Part shown: positions 41,647 to 49,066 of the stretch, piece after piece
Layout of the letters: every line of letters starts with the position of its first letter
Numbering within the stretch: position 1 is the stretch's first letter
Assembly (NCBI GenBank): GCA_020161845.1
Contig: JAIUNK010000015.1
Location: forward strand, 32,367 to 96,366
Direction: 5' to 3'
DNA length: 64,000 nt
Source: Actinomycetota bacterium
GTDB taxonomy: Bacteria > Actinomycetota > Actinomycetes > Actinomycetales > Dermatophilaceae
Position numbers and translations under genes: made by a program
Notes under the pieces: generated by a model
Told to the model about the DNA's origin: nothing
Database searches by the model: none
Seen by the model: only the letters and a program-made list of their open reading frames with translations

Positions 41647-42609
41647 GTGCGAGACCTGGTGACGCTCGGTGAGGCCCTGCTCTCGGTCCGGACCGTCGGG
41701 GCCCTGACCCCGGGGGGTGCGGCCAGCACCCACATCGCAGGCGCCGAGACCAACGTGGCGATCGGCATGGCCCGGCTCGGCCACCGGGTCGCCTGGGCCG
41801 GCGTGGTCGGCGCGGACGCGCCGGGGGACGCGGTCCTGCGTGCGCTGGCGGCGGAGGGCGTGGCGAGCGATCTGGTCCGCCGGGACCCGACGCGGCCGAC
41901 CGGCACCATGCTGGTCGAGGCCCGCACGGCCGACCTGACCCGGGTCGCCTACAACCGCACCGGGTCCGCTGGGTCGGGGGTGAGCTATGCCGACGTCCGC
42001 GCCGCCCTCGACGCCGCTCCCCGGCTGCTGCACGTCACCGGGATCACGCCGGCGCTCGGGCCGGGTCCGGCGGCGGCGCTCACCGAGGCGCTGGCCCGCC
42101 GGCCGGCGCTGACTCGCGCCTGCCTCGATGTGAACTACCGGGCCGGGCTGTGGACCCGGGCCGCGGCGCGAGCCGCCTTGGCGCCGCTGGCCGACGGCAC
42201 TGCGGGCGCCTGCGTCGACATCGTCGTCGCCTCCGCGGACGAACTGGATCTGCTCACCGAGGAGGGGACCGACGAGGCCGTCTCGGTGACGCGGCTCTTC
42301 GAGGCCGGGGTCAGCGAGATCGTCGTGAAGCGCGGCGCGGAAGGCGCCAGCTGGTTCGGATCCGACGGCGAGCGGGTCGACCTGTCCGCGCGGCCGGTGA
42401 CCGTCGTCGACGCGGTCGGCGCGGGAGACGCGCTCGTGGCGGGCTATCTGTCCGGGGTGTTGGACGGCCTCGACGCCAGGGGCCGCCTCGCTCGGGGCAT
42501 CGACTGCGCCGCGTTCTGCGTGGCGACCCGCGGGGACTGGGAGGGATTGCCCACCCGCGCGGAACTCGCGCTGCTCCCGGCGCCTGGGGCTGAGGCCACG
42601 CTGCGCTGA
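41647..42609 (+). CDS. PfkB-family sugar kinase, probable 2-keto-3-deoxy-sugar-acid kinase
   Basis: A 320-residue ribokinase-like enzyme. It opens DLVTLGEALLSVRTVG, has the Gly-rich AETNVAIGMARLGHRVAWAGVVG motif, ends with the PfkB signature DAVGAGDALVAGYLSG (catalytic Asp), and contains the ATP-site VVKRGAEGASWF. In this operon it should phosphorylate 2-keto-3-deoxygalactonate or -gluconate before the aldolase. The classical DgoK kinase is of a different (ASKHA) fold, so this would be a KdgK-type replacement. GTG start 5 bp after the aldolase stop. No terminator is obvious after it. Confidence 0.87.
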   Translation: MRDLVTLGEALLSVRTVGALTPGGAASTHIAGAETNVAIGMARLGHRVAWAGVVGADAPGDAVLRALAAEGVASDLVRRDPTRPTGTMLVEARTADLTRVAYNRTGSAGSGVSYADVRAALDAAPRLLHVTGITPALGPGPAAALTEALARRPALTRACLDVNYRAGLWTRAAARAALAPLADGTAGACVDIVVASADELDLLTEEGTDEAVSVTRLFEAGVSEIVVKRGAEGASWFGSDGERVDLSARPVTVVDAVGAGDALVAGYLSGVLDGLDARGRLARGIDCAAFCVATRGDWEGLPTRAELALLPAPGAEATLR

Positions 42610-42700
42610 CCAGCCGTGCCGTGCGGCGCGGGGCACCGATCGCTCTGGTGGCGAAGGGGCCCGGTGGCGGGCCGGCGCCCGCGCCTGCCAGGGTGGGGTC

Positions 42701-42979
42701 ATGGGATGGGCACAGAAGTTGGGACTGATGTCACCGCCGCCGGAACGCGGGGCCGCGGACCTGCGGCACCGCGTCGCGGTGCTGGAGGCGCAGGTCGCGC
42801 AGTTGGCCAGGGTGGCGGGCGTCGACCTGGGCCGGCTGCCACCTCCGGCGCGTACCTCCGACCGCGTCCGTCAGCTGGCCCTGTCGGGCCGCACGATTGC
42901 GGCGATCAAGGTGCACCGCGAGGAGACGGGTCTAGGGTTGGCCGAGGCCAAGGCCGACGTGGACGCCATCCTCCGCTAA
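42701..42979 (+). CDS. Small protein with ribosomal L7/L12 C-terminal-like domain
   Basis: A 92-residue protein: a start of about 20 residues, a short coiled-coil-like segment (DLRHRVAVLEAQVAQLARVAG), a Pro-rich hinge, and a C-terminal DRVRQLALSGRTIAAIKVHREETGLGLAEAKADVDAIL, which resembles the L7/L12 C-terminal domain that contacts translational GTPases. The N-terminal ribosome-binding domain of L7/L12 is absent. Free-standing proteins of this kind occur in actinobacteria; function unknown. It stands alone, followed by a strong hairpin. Confidence 0.75.
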   Translation: MGWAQKLGLMSPPPERGAADLRHRVAVLEAQVAQLARVAGVDLGRLPPPARTSDRVRQLALSGRTIAAIKVHREETGLGLAEAKADVDAILR

Positions 42980-43003
42980 CGGGGCTCTTCCCAATTAACG
43001 GCC

Positions 43004-43036
43004 AGGGGCGCCCGGTCGGATCGACCGGGCGCCCCT
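43004..43036. terminator. Bidirectional terminator between the L7/L12-like gene and the transcarboxylase operon
   Basis: A perfect 15-bp stem (AGGGGCGCCCGGTCG / CGACCGGGCGCCCCT) with a 3-nt loop, lying between two convergent stops. Confidence 0.8.
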
Positions 43037-43059
43037 GCACGTCGTACGTCAGTGCTTGC

Positions 43060-43422
43060 TCAGGCCCATTCGAGCAGAACCTGGCCACCCTGGACGGCCT
43101 CGCCGACGGCGACGTCCACCGCGGAGACGGTGCCGTCCGCGGGGGCGGTGATCTCGGTCTCCATCTTCATGGCCTCCAACAGCATGAGGGTCTGCCCGGC
43201 CTTCACCGCGTCACCCTCGCTGACCATGATCTTCACTACGGTTCCCGCGAGGGGTGCGGTGAGCCCGTTGCGGGCGTCCGCGGTCGCCTTCGCCGCTGTC
43301 GGCGTCACCCCGTAGGCCGAGGTGCTGCCGATCATGATGGCGCCGAGGGTCGGGGCGGGCTCCTCCTCGACCTCGACGTTGACGTCGTAGGCGATTCCAT
43401 TGACCGTGACCTTGAGCTTCAT
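43060..43422 (-). CDS. Transcarboxylase 1.3S biotin carrier subunit
   Basis: The biotin carboxyl carrier of methylmalonyl-CoA carboxyltransferase. It is 120 residues and starts [20 protein letters not shown], nearly the same as the Propionibacterium 1.3S subunit. After an Ala/Thr-rich linker comes the biotinyl domain with EAMKMET (biotinyl Lys86). Biotin shuttles CO2 between the 12S and 5S catalytic subunits. The start at 43422 matches the family; the nine-codon upstream extension was rejected. Last gene of the operon 5S-12S-small subunit-1.3S. Confidence 0.95.
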   Translation of the reverse strand: MKLKVTVNGIAYDVNVEVEEEPAPTLGAIMIGSTSAYGVTPTAAKATADARNGLTAPLAGTVVKIMVSEGDAVKAGQTLMLLEAMKMETEITAPADGTVSAVDVAVGEAVQGGQVLLEWA

Positions 43423-43442
43423 ATCCGTCGTCCCTACCCCTT

Positions 43443-43727
43443 CTACCAAGACTGGCCGTGCGAGATGTGGTGCGAGTGCTGCACGTCGGACCGGCCCATC
43501 GCGGCCCAGGTGTTCGTCCGACGGCGCACGTGCACCTGCTTGACCTTGGCCCGGTGACCGAGGTAGGCCGCGCAGGCGGCGCTGATGGCCAGGAGTACCT
43601 CCTCCGGCACGTCGCCCGGCGGGTGGAACTGGTGCATGTGCTCCTCGAGTGCGTCGATCCGCTCGGTGAGCTTCTCGATGGCCTCGAGCAGCTGCGCGAC
43701 CTCGACGTGCTGTGCGTCCTCGCTCAT
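43443..43727 (-). CDS. Small acyl-CoA carboxylase-associated protein (OadG/epsilon-like)
   Basis: A 94-residue protein between the 12S and 1.3S genes. The first part is a coiled coil ([23 protein letters not shown]); the second ([39 protein letters not shown]) resembles the cytoplasmic C-terminal part of OadG/gamma-type subunits of biotin-dependent decarboxylases. The OadG membrane helix is missing. A small ORF at this place recurs in transcarboxylase clusters (recalled); it may help complex assembly. The C-terminus has three His residues in [10 protein letters not shown], a possible metal site. ATG with AGGAAGGAACTCC upstream. Confidence 0.7.
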   Translation of the reverse strand: MSEDAQHVEVAQLLEAIEKLTERIDALEEHMHQFHPPGDVPEEVLLAISAACAAYLGHRAKVKQVHVRRRTNTWAAMGRSDVQHSHHISHGQSW

Positions 43728-43758
43728 GGAGTTCCTTCCTGGTCTGCTCGGATGCCGA

Positions 43759-45318
43759 TCACAGCGGGATCAGGCCGTGCTTCTTGGCGGGCCGCATGTC
43801 GCGCTTGGTGAGGAGCACCTCGAGGGCGCGCGCAATGTAATGGCGGGTCTCGGCCGGTTCGATGACGTCATCGACGTAGCCGCGGGCCGCCGAGACGTAC
43901 GGCGTGCTGAAGGCGTTGCGATAGAGGTCGATCAGCTCCTGCCGCTTGGCCGCGGGGTCCTCGGCGGCGGCGATCTCCTTGCGGAACACCACGCCCGCGG
44001 CGCCCTCGGCACCCATCACGGCGATCTCGGCGCTGGGCCAGGCATAGACCCGGTCGGCCCCCAGATCCTTGGAGCACATCGCGATGTACGCCCCGCCATA
44101 GGCCTTGCGCAGCACCACGGTGATTTTGGGCACCGTGGCCGCCGAGTAGGCGAACAGCAGCTTGGCGCCGTGCCGGATGATTCCGCCGTACTCCTGCTGG
44201 GTGCCGGGCATGAAGCCGGGTACGTCGACCAGGGTGACCAACGGGATGTTGAAGGCGTTGCAGAACCGGACGAAGCGGGCCGACTTGTCCGAGGCGTTGA
44301 TGTCGAGCACCCCCGACATCTGGTTGCACTGGTTGGCGATGAAGCCCACCACGTTGCCGGCGATGCGGCCGAAGCCGATCACGATGTTCATCGCGTAGCC
44401 GGCCTGCACCTCCAGGAAGTCCCCGGCGTCGGCGAGCTTGACGATGACGTCGCGCACGTCGTAGGCCTTCTTGGGGTCGTCCGGGATGATGTCGTTGAGC
44501 GACTCGTCCGGCTCGACGATGTCGTGGCCCGGGACGAACGGCGGGTCCTCGGTGTTGTTGCTGGGCAGGAAGCTGAGCAGCTTCTTGGCGATCAGCAGGG
44601 CCTGCTCGTCGTTCTCGGCCACGAAGTGGGTCACGCCGGAGCGCACCATGTGGGCCATCGGGCCACCCAGGTCCTCGCCGCTGACCACCTCGCCCGTGAC
44701 CTGCTTGATGACGTCCGGGCCGGTGATGAACATCCGGGCCGCATTGGTCTGGATGATGAAATCGGTCAGGGCGGGGGAGTAGACGGCGCCGCCGGCGCAG
44801 GGGCCCATGATGATCGAGACCTGCGGGCACACCCCGGAGAGCATGACGTTCTGGTAGAACACCTTGCCGTAGCCGGAGAGCGAGTCCACGCCCTCCTGCA
44901 CCCGGGCGCCGCCCGAGTCGTTGATGCAGACGAACGGCGTGCCGTTCTCCAGGGCGGCATGCTGGGCCTTGCTGACCTTGGTGTTGTGCATCTCGCCGGC
45001 CGAGCCACCAGCCACCGAGAAGTCCTGGCTGGCGAAGTGGATGGGCCGACCCAACACATGGCCGGTGCCGGTGACCACGCCATCAGCCGGCATGACCGCC
45101 TTGTCCATGCCGAACATCGTGGTCCGATGCTCGGCGAACAGTCCGATCTCCTCCATCGTGCCCGGGTCGAGCAGCAGGTCCAGGCGCTCGCGCGCGGTGA
45201 GCTTGCCCGACTCGTGCTGCTTGTCGTGCCGGGCGGCCCCGCCGCCGGCCTCCAGCCGGGCGCGCCGCTCCCGCAGCTCCGCGATGCGCTCCGCCATCGT
45301 CTTCGGTGTATTCGCCAT
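43759..45318 (-). CDS. mmdA: Transcarboxylase 12S subunit (methylmalonyl-CoA carboxyltransferase)
   Basis: A 519-residue carboxyltransferase of the crotonase fold that moves a carboxyl group between methylmalonyl-CoA and biotin, giving propionyl-CoA. Two halves carry the oxyanion-hole glycines: GPCAGGAVYSPALTDF in the N-half and AYGGAYIAMCSKDLGADRVYAWPSAEIAVMGAEGA in the C-half. CoA-binding segments SGGARVQEGVDSL and DVPGFMPGTQQEYGGIIRHGAK are present. It sits between the 5S gene (39 bp upstream) and the small subunit. ATG with GGAGAAAGG upstream. The nearest relatives by eye are Propionibacterium 12S proteins. Confidence 0.95.
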   Translation of the reverse strand: MANTPKTMAERIAELRERRARLEAGGGAARHDKQHESGKLTARERLDLLLDPGTMEEIGLFAEHRTTMFGMDKAVMPADGVVTGTGHVLGRPIHFASQDFSVAGGSAGEMHNTKVSKAQHAALENGTPFVCINDSGGARVQEGVDSLSGYGKVFYQNVMLSGVCPQVSIIMGPCAGGAVYSPALTDFIIQTNAARMFITGPDVIKQVTGEVVSGEDLGGPMAHMVRSGVTHFVAENDEQALLIAKKLLSFLPSNNTEDPPFVPGHDIVEPDESLNDIIPDDPKKAYDVRDVIVKLADAGDFLEVQAGYAMNIVIGFGRIAGNVVGFIANQCNQMSGVLDINASDKSARFVRFCNAFNIPLVTLVDVPGFMPGTQQEYGGIIRHGAKLLFAYSAATVPKITVVLRKAYGGAYIAMCSKDLGADRVYAWPSAEIAVMGAEGAAGVVFRKEIAAAEDPAAKRQELIDLYRNAFSTPYVSAARGYVDDVIEPAETRHYIARALEVLLTKRDMRPAKKHGLIPL

Positions 45319-45357
45319 GACGGCCTTTCTCCGGTGTCCGTGGGGTCCGTGCGCCGG

Positions 45358-46854
45358 TCAGACCGGCTTGACGGCGACGTTGTGGGTGCGACCGTCGATG
45401 GTCACGTCGTACTTGATCGGGGTGCGTACCGGCCCGCTCTTGCCGTCGCCGAGCGCCGCGAGCTTTTCGGCCTCCAGCTCGGCGGGGTCCTTGGCCACCG
45501 ACTTGGGCCCTTCCGGCCGCGTCTTGAAGAAGCCCGGCGCCACCTTGGGGAACATCGCGTAGGTCAGGACGTCCTCGTCGGTGCCGTTGAAGCCGTCCAG
45601 CGCGGCGGCCTCCTTCTTCAGGGTGTCGAACTCGGCGGGGATCAGGTCGGCCGGCCGCTGCTCGATCGGCTCCTTGCCGGTCTGCTCCTTGGCCTTGGCG
45701 ACGACCGCCGGGTCGTACTGGCCCAGGGTGTGCCCGTAGTAGCCCAGCATCAGGTCGGCGAATTCGGCGGTGAGCACCTTGTAGGGACCCATCAGCACGT
45801 TGAAGACGGCCTGCGTGCCCACGATCTGGCTGGACGGGGTCACCAGCGGCGGGTATCCGGAGGCCTTGCGCACGTTCGGCACCTCCGCCAGGACCTCACG
45901 CAGCTTGTCGCCGGCGCCCTGCTGCTTGAGCTGGGACTCCATGTTGGAGATCATCCCGCCGGGGATCTGGCTGTCGAAGATGTCGGTGTCGACGGTGAAG
46001 GCGCTCATGAACTGGGCGTACTTGGGCTTGACGGTCGCGAAGTGGTCTCGCACCTTGCGCAGCAGCGCCTTGTCCAGGTCGGCCGCGTAGTCGGTGCCCT
46101 CGAGCATCTCCTGCAGCGACTCGGTGGGGTTGTGGCCGGGGCCGAGCGACATCGAACTGATCGCGGTGTCGACGACGTCCGCGCCCGCCTCGATCGCCTT
46201 CATCAACGACACCAGCGTCACCCCGGTGGTGGCGTGGCAGTGGATGTTGATCTGCATGTCGGGCATCTCGGCCTTGATGGCCTTGACGATGTCGTATGCC
46301 GGCGCAGGCTTGAGTAGCGCGGCCATGTCCTTCAACGCGAGGCTCTGGGCGCCCATGTCCCGCAGCTGCCGGGCCAGCTGGACGTAGCCGTCGACGGTGT
46401 GCAGCGGCGAGGTGGTGTAGCAGATGGTGCCCTGGGCGTGCTTGCCGGTTTTGTGCACGGCGGCCATCGCGCGCTCGAGGTTGCGCGGGTCGTTCAGGGC
46501 GTCGAAGACGCGGAAGACGTCCATGCCGTTCTCGGCGGCCTTGTCCACGAAGTGGTCCACGACGTCGTCGGCATAGTGCCGGTAGCCGAGCAGGTTCTGA
46601 CCGCGCAGCAGCATCTGCAGGCGGGAGTTGGGCATCAGCTTGCGGAACGTCCGCAGCCGCTCCCAGGGATCCTCGTTGAGGAACCGGATGCAGGAGTCGA
46701 AGGTGGCGCCACCCCAGCACTCCACGCTCCAGAAGCCGGCCTTGTCGATGTCTGCGCACGCATCGACCATGTCCTCGATGGCCATGCGGGTCGCCATGAG
46801 GCTCTGGTGCGCGTCCCGGAGGGCGAGCTCTGTCACACCGATCTGTCGCGTCAT
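45358..46854 (-). CDS. Transcarboxylase 5S subunit
   Basis: A 498-residue TIM-barrel carboxyltransferase that transfers CO2 from biotin to pyruvate, giving oxaloacetate. The sequence follows the Propionibacterium 5S subunit closely. Catalytic and metal residues can be placed: Asp14 (LRDAHQSL), carbamylated Lys175 (SLALKDMAALLKP), His205 and His207 (NIHCHATTG). The 12S, 5S and 1.3S proteins together couple methylmalonyl-CoA decarboxylation to oxaloacetate formation without ATP, the key step of the Wood-Werkman cycle. ATG 46854 (MTRQIGVTEL) chosen; ATG 46863 is an alternative three residues earlier. First gene of the operon, divergent from ftsE across 273 bp. Confidence 0.95.
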   Translation of the reverse strand: MTRQIGVTELALRDAHQSLMATRMAIEDMVDACADIDKAGFWSVECWGGATFDSCIRFLNEDPWERLRTFRKLMPNSRLQMLLRGQNLLGYRHYADDVVDHFVDKAAENGMDVFRVFDALNDPRNLERAMAAVHKTGKHAQGTICYTTSPLHTVDGYVQLARQLRDMGAQSLALKDMAALLKPAPAYDIVKAIKAEMPDMQINIHCHATTGVTLVSLMKAIEAGADVVDTAISSMSLGPGHNPTESLQEMLEGTDYAADLDKALLRKVRDHFATVKPKYAQFMSAFTVDTDIFDSQIPGGMISNMESQLKQQGAGDKLREVLAEVPNVRKASGYPPLVTPSSQIVGTQAVFNVLMGPYKVLTAEFADLMLGYYGHTLGQYDPAVVAKAKEQTGKEPIEQRPADLIPAEFDTLKKEAAALDGFNGTDEDVLTYAMFPKVAPGFFKTRPEGPKSVAKDPAELEAEKLAALGDGKSGPVRTPIKYDVTIDGRTHNVAVKPV

Positions 46855-47074
46855 GGGCCTCATCCAACCATGGCGGGACGTCCTGTTTCGATGCCTCGGA
46901 GGAATCAAGGACGAAGGTCGGGGACGCGTGCGACTGCCCTGGCCCGGGACCGGCCGCAGTACCGGGCGGTTCGTTCCGCCAGGTGGCAACGAGCCGATCG
47001 GTCAGGGGAATTGCCGACCGCCTCGACGCAACGCCACGCGCGCCCGGGTGGCCGGCGCGACGCCGCGCGGCGCT

Positions 47075-47080
47075 TAGGCT
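47075..47080 (+). promoter_or_regulatory. -10 element for ftsEX
   Basis: TAGGCT; transcription start near 47087, about 41 nt before the ftsE ATG. In the 273-bp divergent region with the 5S gene I see no clear minus-strand promoter. Confidence 0.45.
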
Positions 47081-47127
47081 GGCGGCAGCGCACCGACCCC
47101 CAGGACGCATAAGGATTGCCTGAACGC

Positions 47128-47820
47128 ATGATCGACTTCGACGGCGTCTCCAAGCGATACGGGCGTAAGCAGCGACCCGCCTTGGACGACGTGACCTTGA
47201 CCATCACCGACGGCGAGTTCGCCTTCCTCGTCGGCGCCTCCGGATCCGGAAAGTCGACGATGCTACGGCTCGTCCTGTGCGAGGAGCGCCCGAGCCAGGG
47301 CCGGATCACCGTCGCGGGCCGGGAGGTCACCAGCATGCGCCGCCGCCAGGTGCCGGGCCTACGCCGCGACATCGGGATGGTCTTCCAGGACTTCCGGCTG
47401 CTGCCCGAGAAGTCCGTCTACGACAACGTGGCCTACGTGATGCACGTCCTGGGCCATCCCCGCCGGGTCATCCGGCGGGCGGTGACCGAGTCGCTGGAGC
47501 TGGTGGGGTTGACAGGGATGGCGAAGCGAATGCCGCACGAGCTCTCCGGCGGCGAACAGCAACGGGTCGCGATCGCCCGGGCGGTCGTGAAGAACCCGAC
47601 CCTGCTGCTGGCCGACGAGCCCACCGGCAACCTGGACCCGACCACCAGCCTGGAGATCGTCTCCCTGCTCGACGACATCCACGGCCGCGGCACCACGGTC
47701 CTGATGGCCACCCACGACGACGAGATCGTCAACCAGCTGCGCAAGCGGGTCATCGAACTCGCGGACGGCGCGGTGGTGCGCGACCAAGCGCGCGGTGTCT
47801 ATGGCAGGGGGCGGCGATGA
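47128..47820 (+). CDS. ftsE: Cell division ATP-binding protein FtsE
   Basis: A 230-residue ABC ATPase: MIDFDGVSKRYGRKQRPALDDVTL, Walker A GASGSGKST, Q-loop QDFRLLPEKSVYDNVAY, signature LSGGEQQRVAIARA and Walker B LLLADEPTGNLDP. FtsEX transmits ATP hydrolysis across the membrane to activate a peptidoglycan hydrolase at the septum. The ATG at 47128 is the conserved start; a TTG 12 nt earlier coincides with the AAGGA ribosome-binding site and was rejected. It overlaps ftsX by 4 bp. Confidence 0.96.
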   Translation: MIDFDGVSKRYGRKQRPALDDVTLTITDGEFAFLVGASGSGKSTMLRLVLCEERPSQGRITVAGREVTSMRRRQVPGLRRDIGMVFQDFRLLPEKSVYDNVAYVMHVLGHPRRVIRRAVTESLELVGLTGMAKRMPHELSGGEQQRVAIARAVVKNPTLLLADEPTGNLDPTTSLEIVSLLDDIHGRGTTVLMATHDDEIVNQLRKRVIELADGAVVRDQARGVYGRGRR

Positions 47821-48719
47821 GGCCCCTGTTCCTGCTCGGCGAGGCCTGGACCGGGCTGCGCCGCAGTGCCTCGATGGCGATCTCGATCATGATCGTCACC
47901 GCCGTCTCGCTGCTCTTCTTCGGCGTCGGGCTGCTGGCCCAGCGCCAAGTCGAGACCGCGAAGGGCTATTGGTACGACAAGGTCGAGGTGTCGATCTTCC
48001 TGTGCATCAAGAACTCCAGCGAACCGAGCTGCGGCCGGCAGGCGGCCACCCAGGAGCAGATCGACCGGATCGGCGCCGACCTGGAGTTGATGCGACCGGT
48101 GGTCAAGGAAGTCACCTTCGAGAGCCAGGACGAGGCCTACCAGCGGTTCAAGGAGCAGTTCACCAATCCGGCGTTCCAGGACACGCCCAAGGAGGCGATC
48201 CCCGCGGCGTACCGCGTCAAGCTCGCCGACCCCAAGGACTACGACACGATGTATACGGCTTTCAGCGGTGCCCCCGGGGTGTCCTCGGTCAAGGACATCC
48301 GGGCCATCCTGGAGCCGCTGTTCCGCGTCATGGACGTGCTGCGCAATGTCGCCTGGGCGCTGGCCGGGCTCATGCTGGTCTGTACGGTGTTGCTCACCTC
48401 GACCACGATCCGGCAGGTCGCCTTCAGTCGGCGGCGGGAGACCGGGATCAAGCGGGTGGTCGGCGCGAGCAAGGCGGCGATCCAATTGCCGTTCATGCTG
48501 GAGACCGTGCTGGCGGTGCTCGTCGGCGCCGGACTGGCGGTGCTGGGGTTGTGGGCGATGGTGCGGTACGGCGTCACGCAGCTCGCCGCCCGATTCCAGG
48601 ACTTCCGGTGGATCGACATGCCGGATGTGTGGGCCGTCGCGCCGTGGACCGTGCTGCTCGGCCTCGTCGTCGGGGTGGTCGTGTCCTGGGTGGCGCTGGT
48701 CCGGCACGTCCGGGTCTGA
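47817..48719 (+). CDS. ftsX: Cell division membrane protein FtsX
   Basis: A 300-residue protein with four membrane segments: one near 20-44, then a large extracellular loop (about 45-170), then three near the C-terminus. The extracellular domain has paired cysteines (FLCIKNSSEPSCG) as in actinobacterial FtsX, and the SFGxxP-like segment FSGAPGVSSVKDIRAILEPLF. TIRQVAFSRRRETGIKRVVGASKAAIQLPF is typical of FtsX-like permeases. It should recruit the M23 protein encoded 347 bp downstream. Start overlaps the ftsE stop (ATGA). Confidence 0.95.
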   Translation: MRPLFLLGEAWTGLRRSASMAISIMIVTAVSLLFFGVGLLAQRQVETAKGYWYDKVEVSIFLCIKNSSEPSCGRQAATQEQIDRIGADLELMRPVVKEVTFESQDEAYQRFKEQFTNPAFQDTPKEAIPAAYRVKLADPKDYDTMYTAFSGAPGVSSVKDIRAILEPLFRVMDVLRNVAWALAGLMLVCTVLLTSTTIRQVAFSRRRETGIKRVVGASKAAIQLPFMLETVLAVLVGAGLAVLGLWAMVRYGVTQLAARFQDFRWIDMPDVWAVAPWTVLLGLVVGVVVSWVALVRHVRV

Positions 48720-49066
48720 AGCCCAGCCGTCGCCGTGCGGGCCGGGCCCGCGCCCGCCCGCCGCGCCGGCCCCCCGCGCCAGCCTCTGGCGAAGGCCCCC
48801 CGCTCACCGAAGAGCCTTTGTCATCAGTCAAATTCGCTGAGACGGGTCAAGACTTCGCGGTCCGAGCCGATAGGATTCGACGGGTTCTTGTATCCCACTG
48901 CTCCGGCCGGCTGGCGTGTCGTTGACGCCGGCCTGGTCAGCCGCCCCTACGGTGGAAATGTCATCCAGCGCAGGCGGTTTGGCCGGCACGACATCCGGCC
49001 GGACGATGGTTCTCCCTGGCATTGGTTCTCCCCTGGCATTGCGGTCACCCCGAAGGCGGTTCCCTG
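48720..49066. other. 347-bp gap between ftsX and the M23 peptidase gene
   Basis: The gap holds a candidate -10 (TAGGAT, 48881-48886), a 9-bp hairpin (GGCTGGCGT / ACGCCGGCC, 48909-48933) and a 16/17-bp tandem duplication (49008-49040), then an AAGGCGG ribosome-binding site. The leader would be about 170 nt. c-di-AMP (ydaO) riboswitches precede many actinobacterial hydrolase genes, but I could not match that consensus here. Confidence 0.4.
49008..49040 (+). repeat. Tandem duplication in the leader of the M23 peptidase gene
   Basis: GGTTCTCCCTGGCATT (49008-49023) is followed at once by GGTTCTCCCCTGGCATT (49024-49040), which has one extra C. Confidence 0.85.

Noticed and set aside
48720-49066. 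c-di-AMP (ydaO) riboswitch before the M23 peptidase gene
   Set aside because: Such riboswitches often precede hydrolase genes in actinobacteria, but I could not match the conserved core. An Infernal search would decide.
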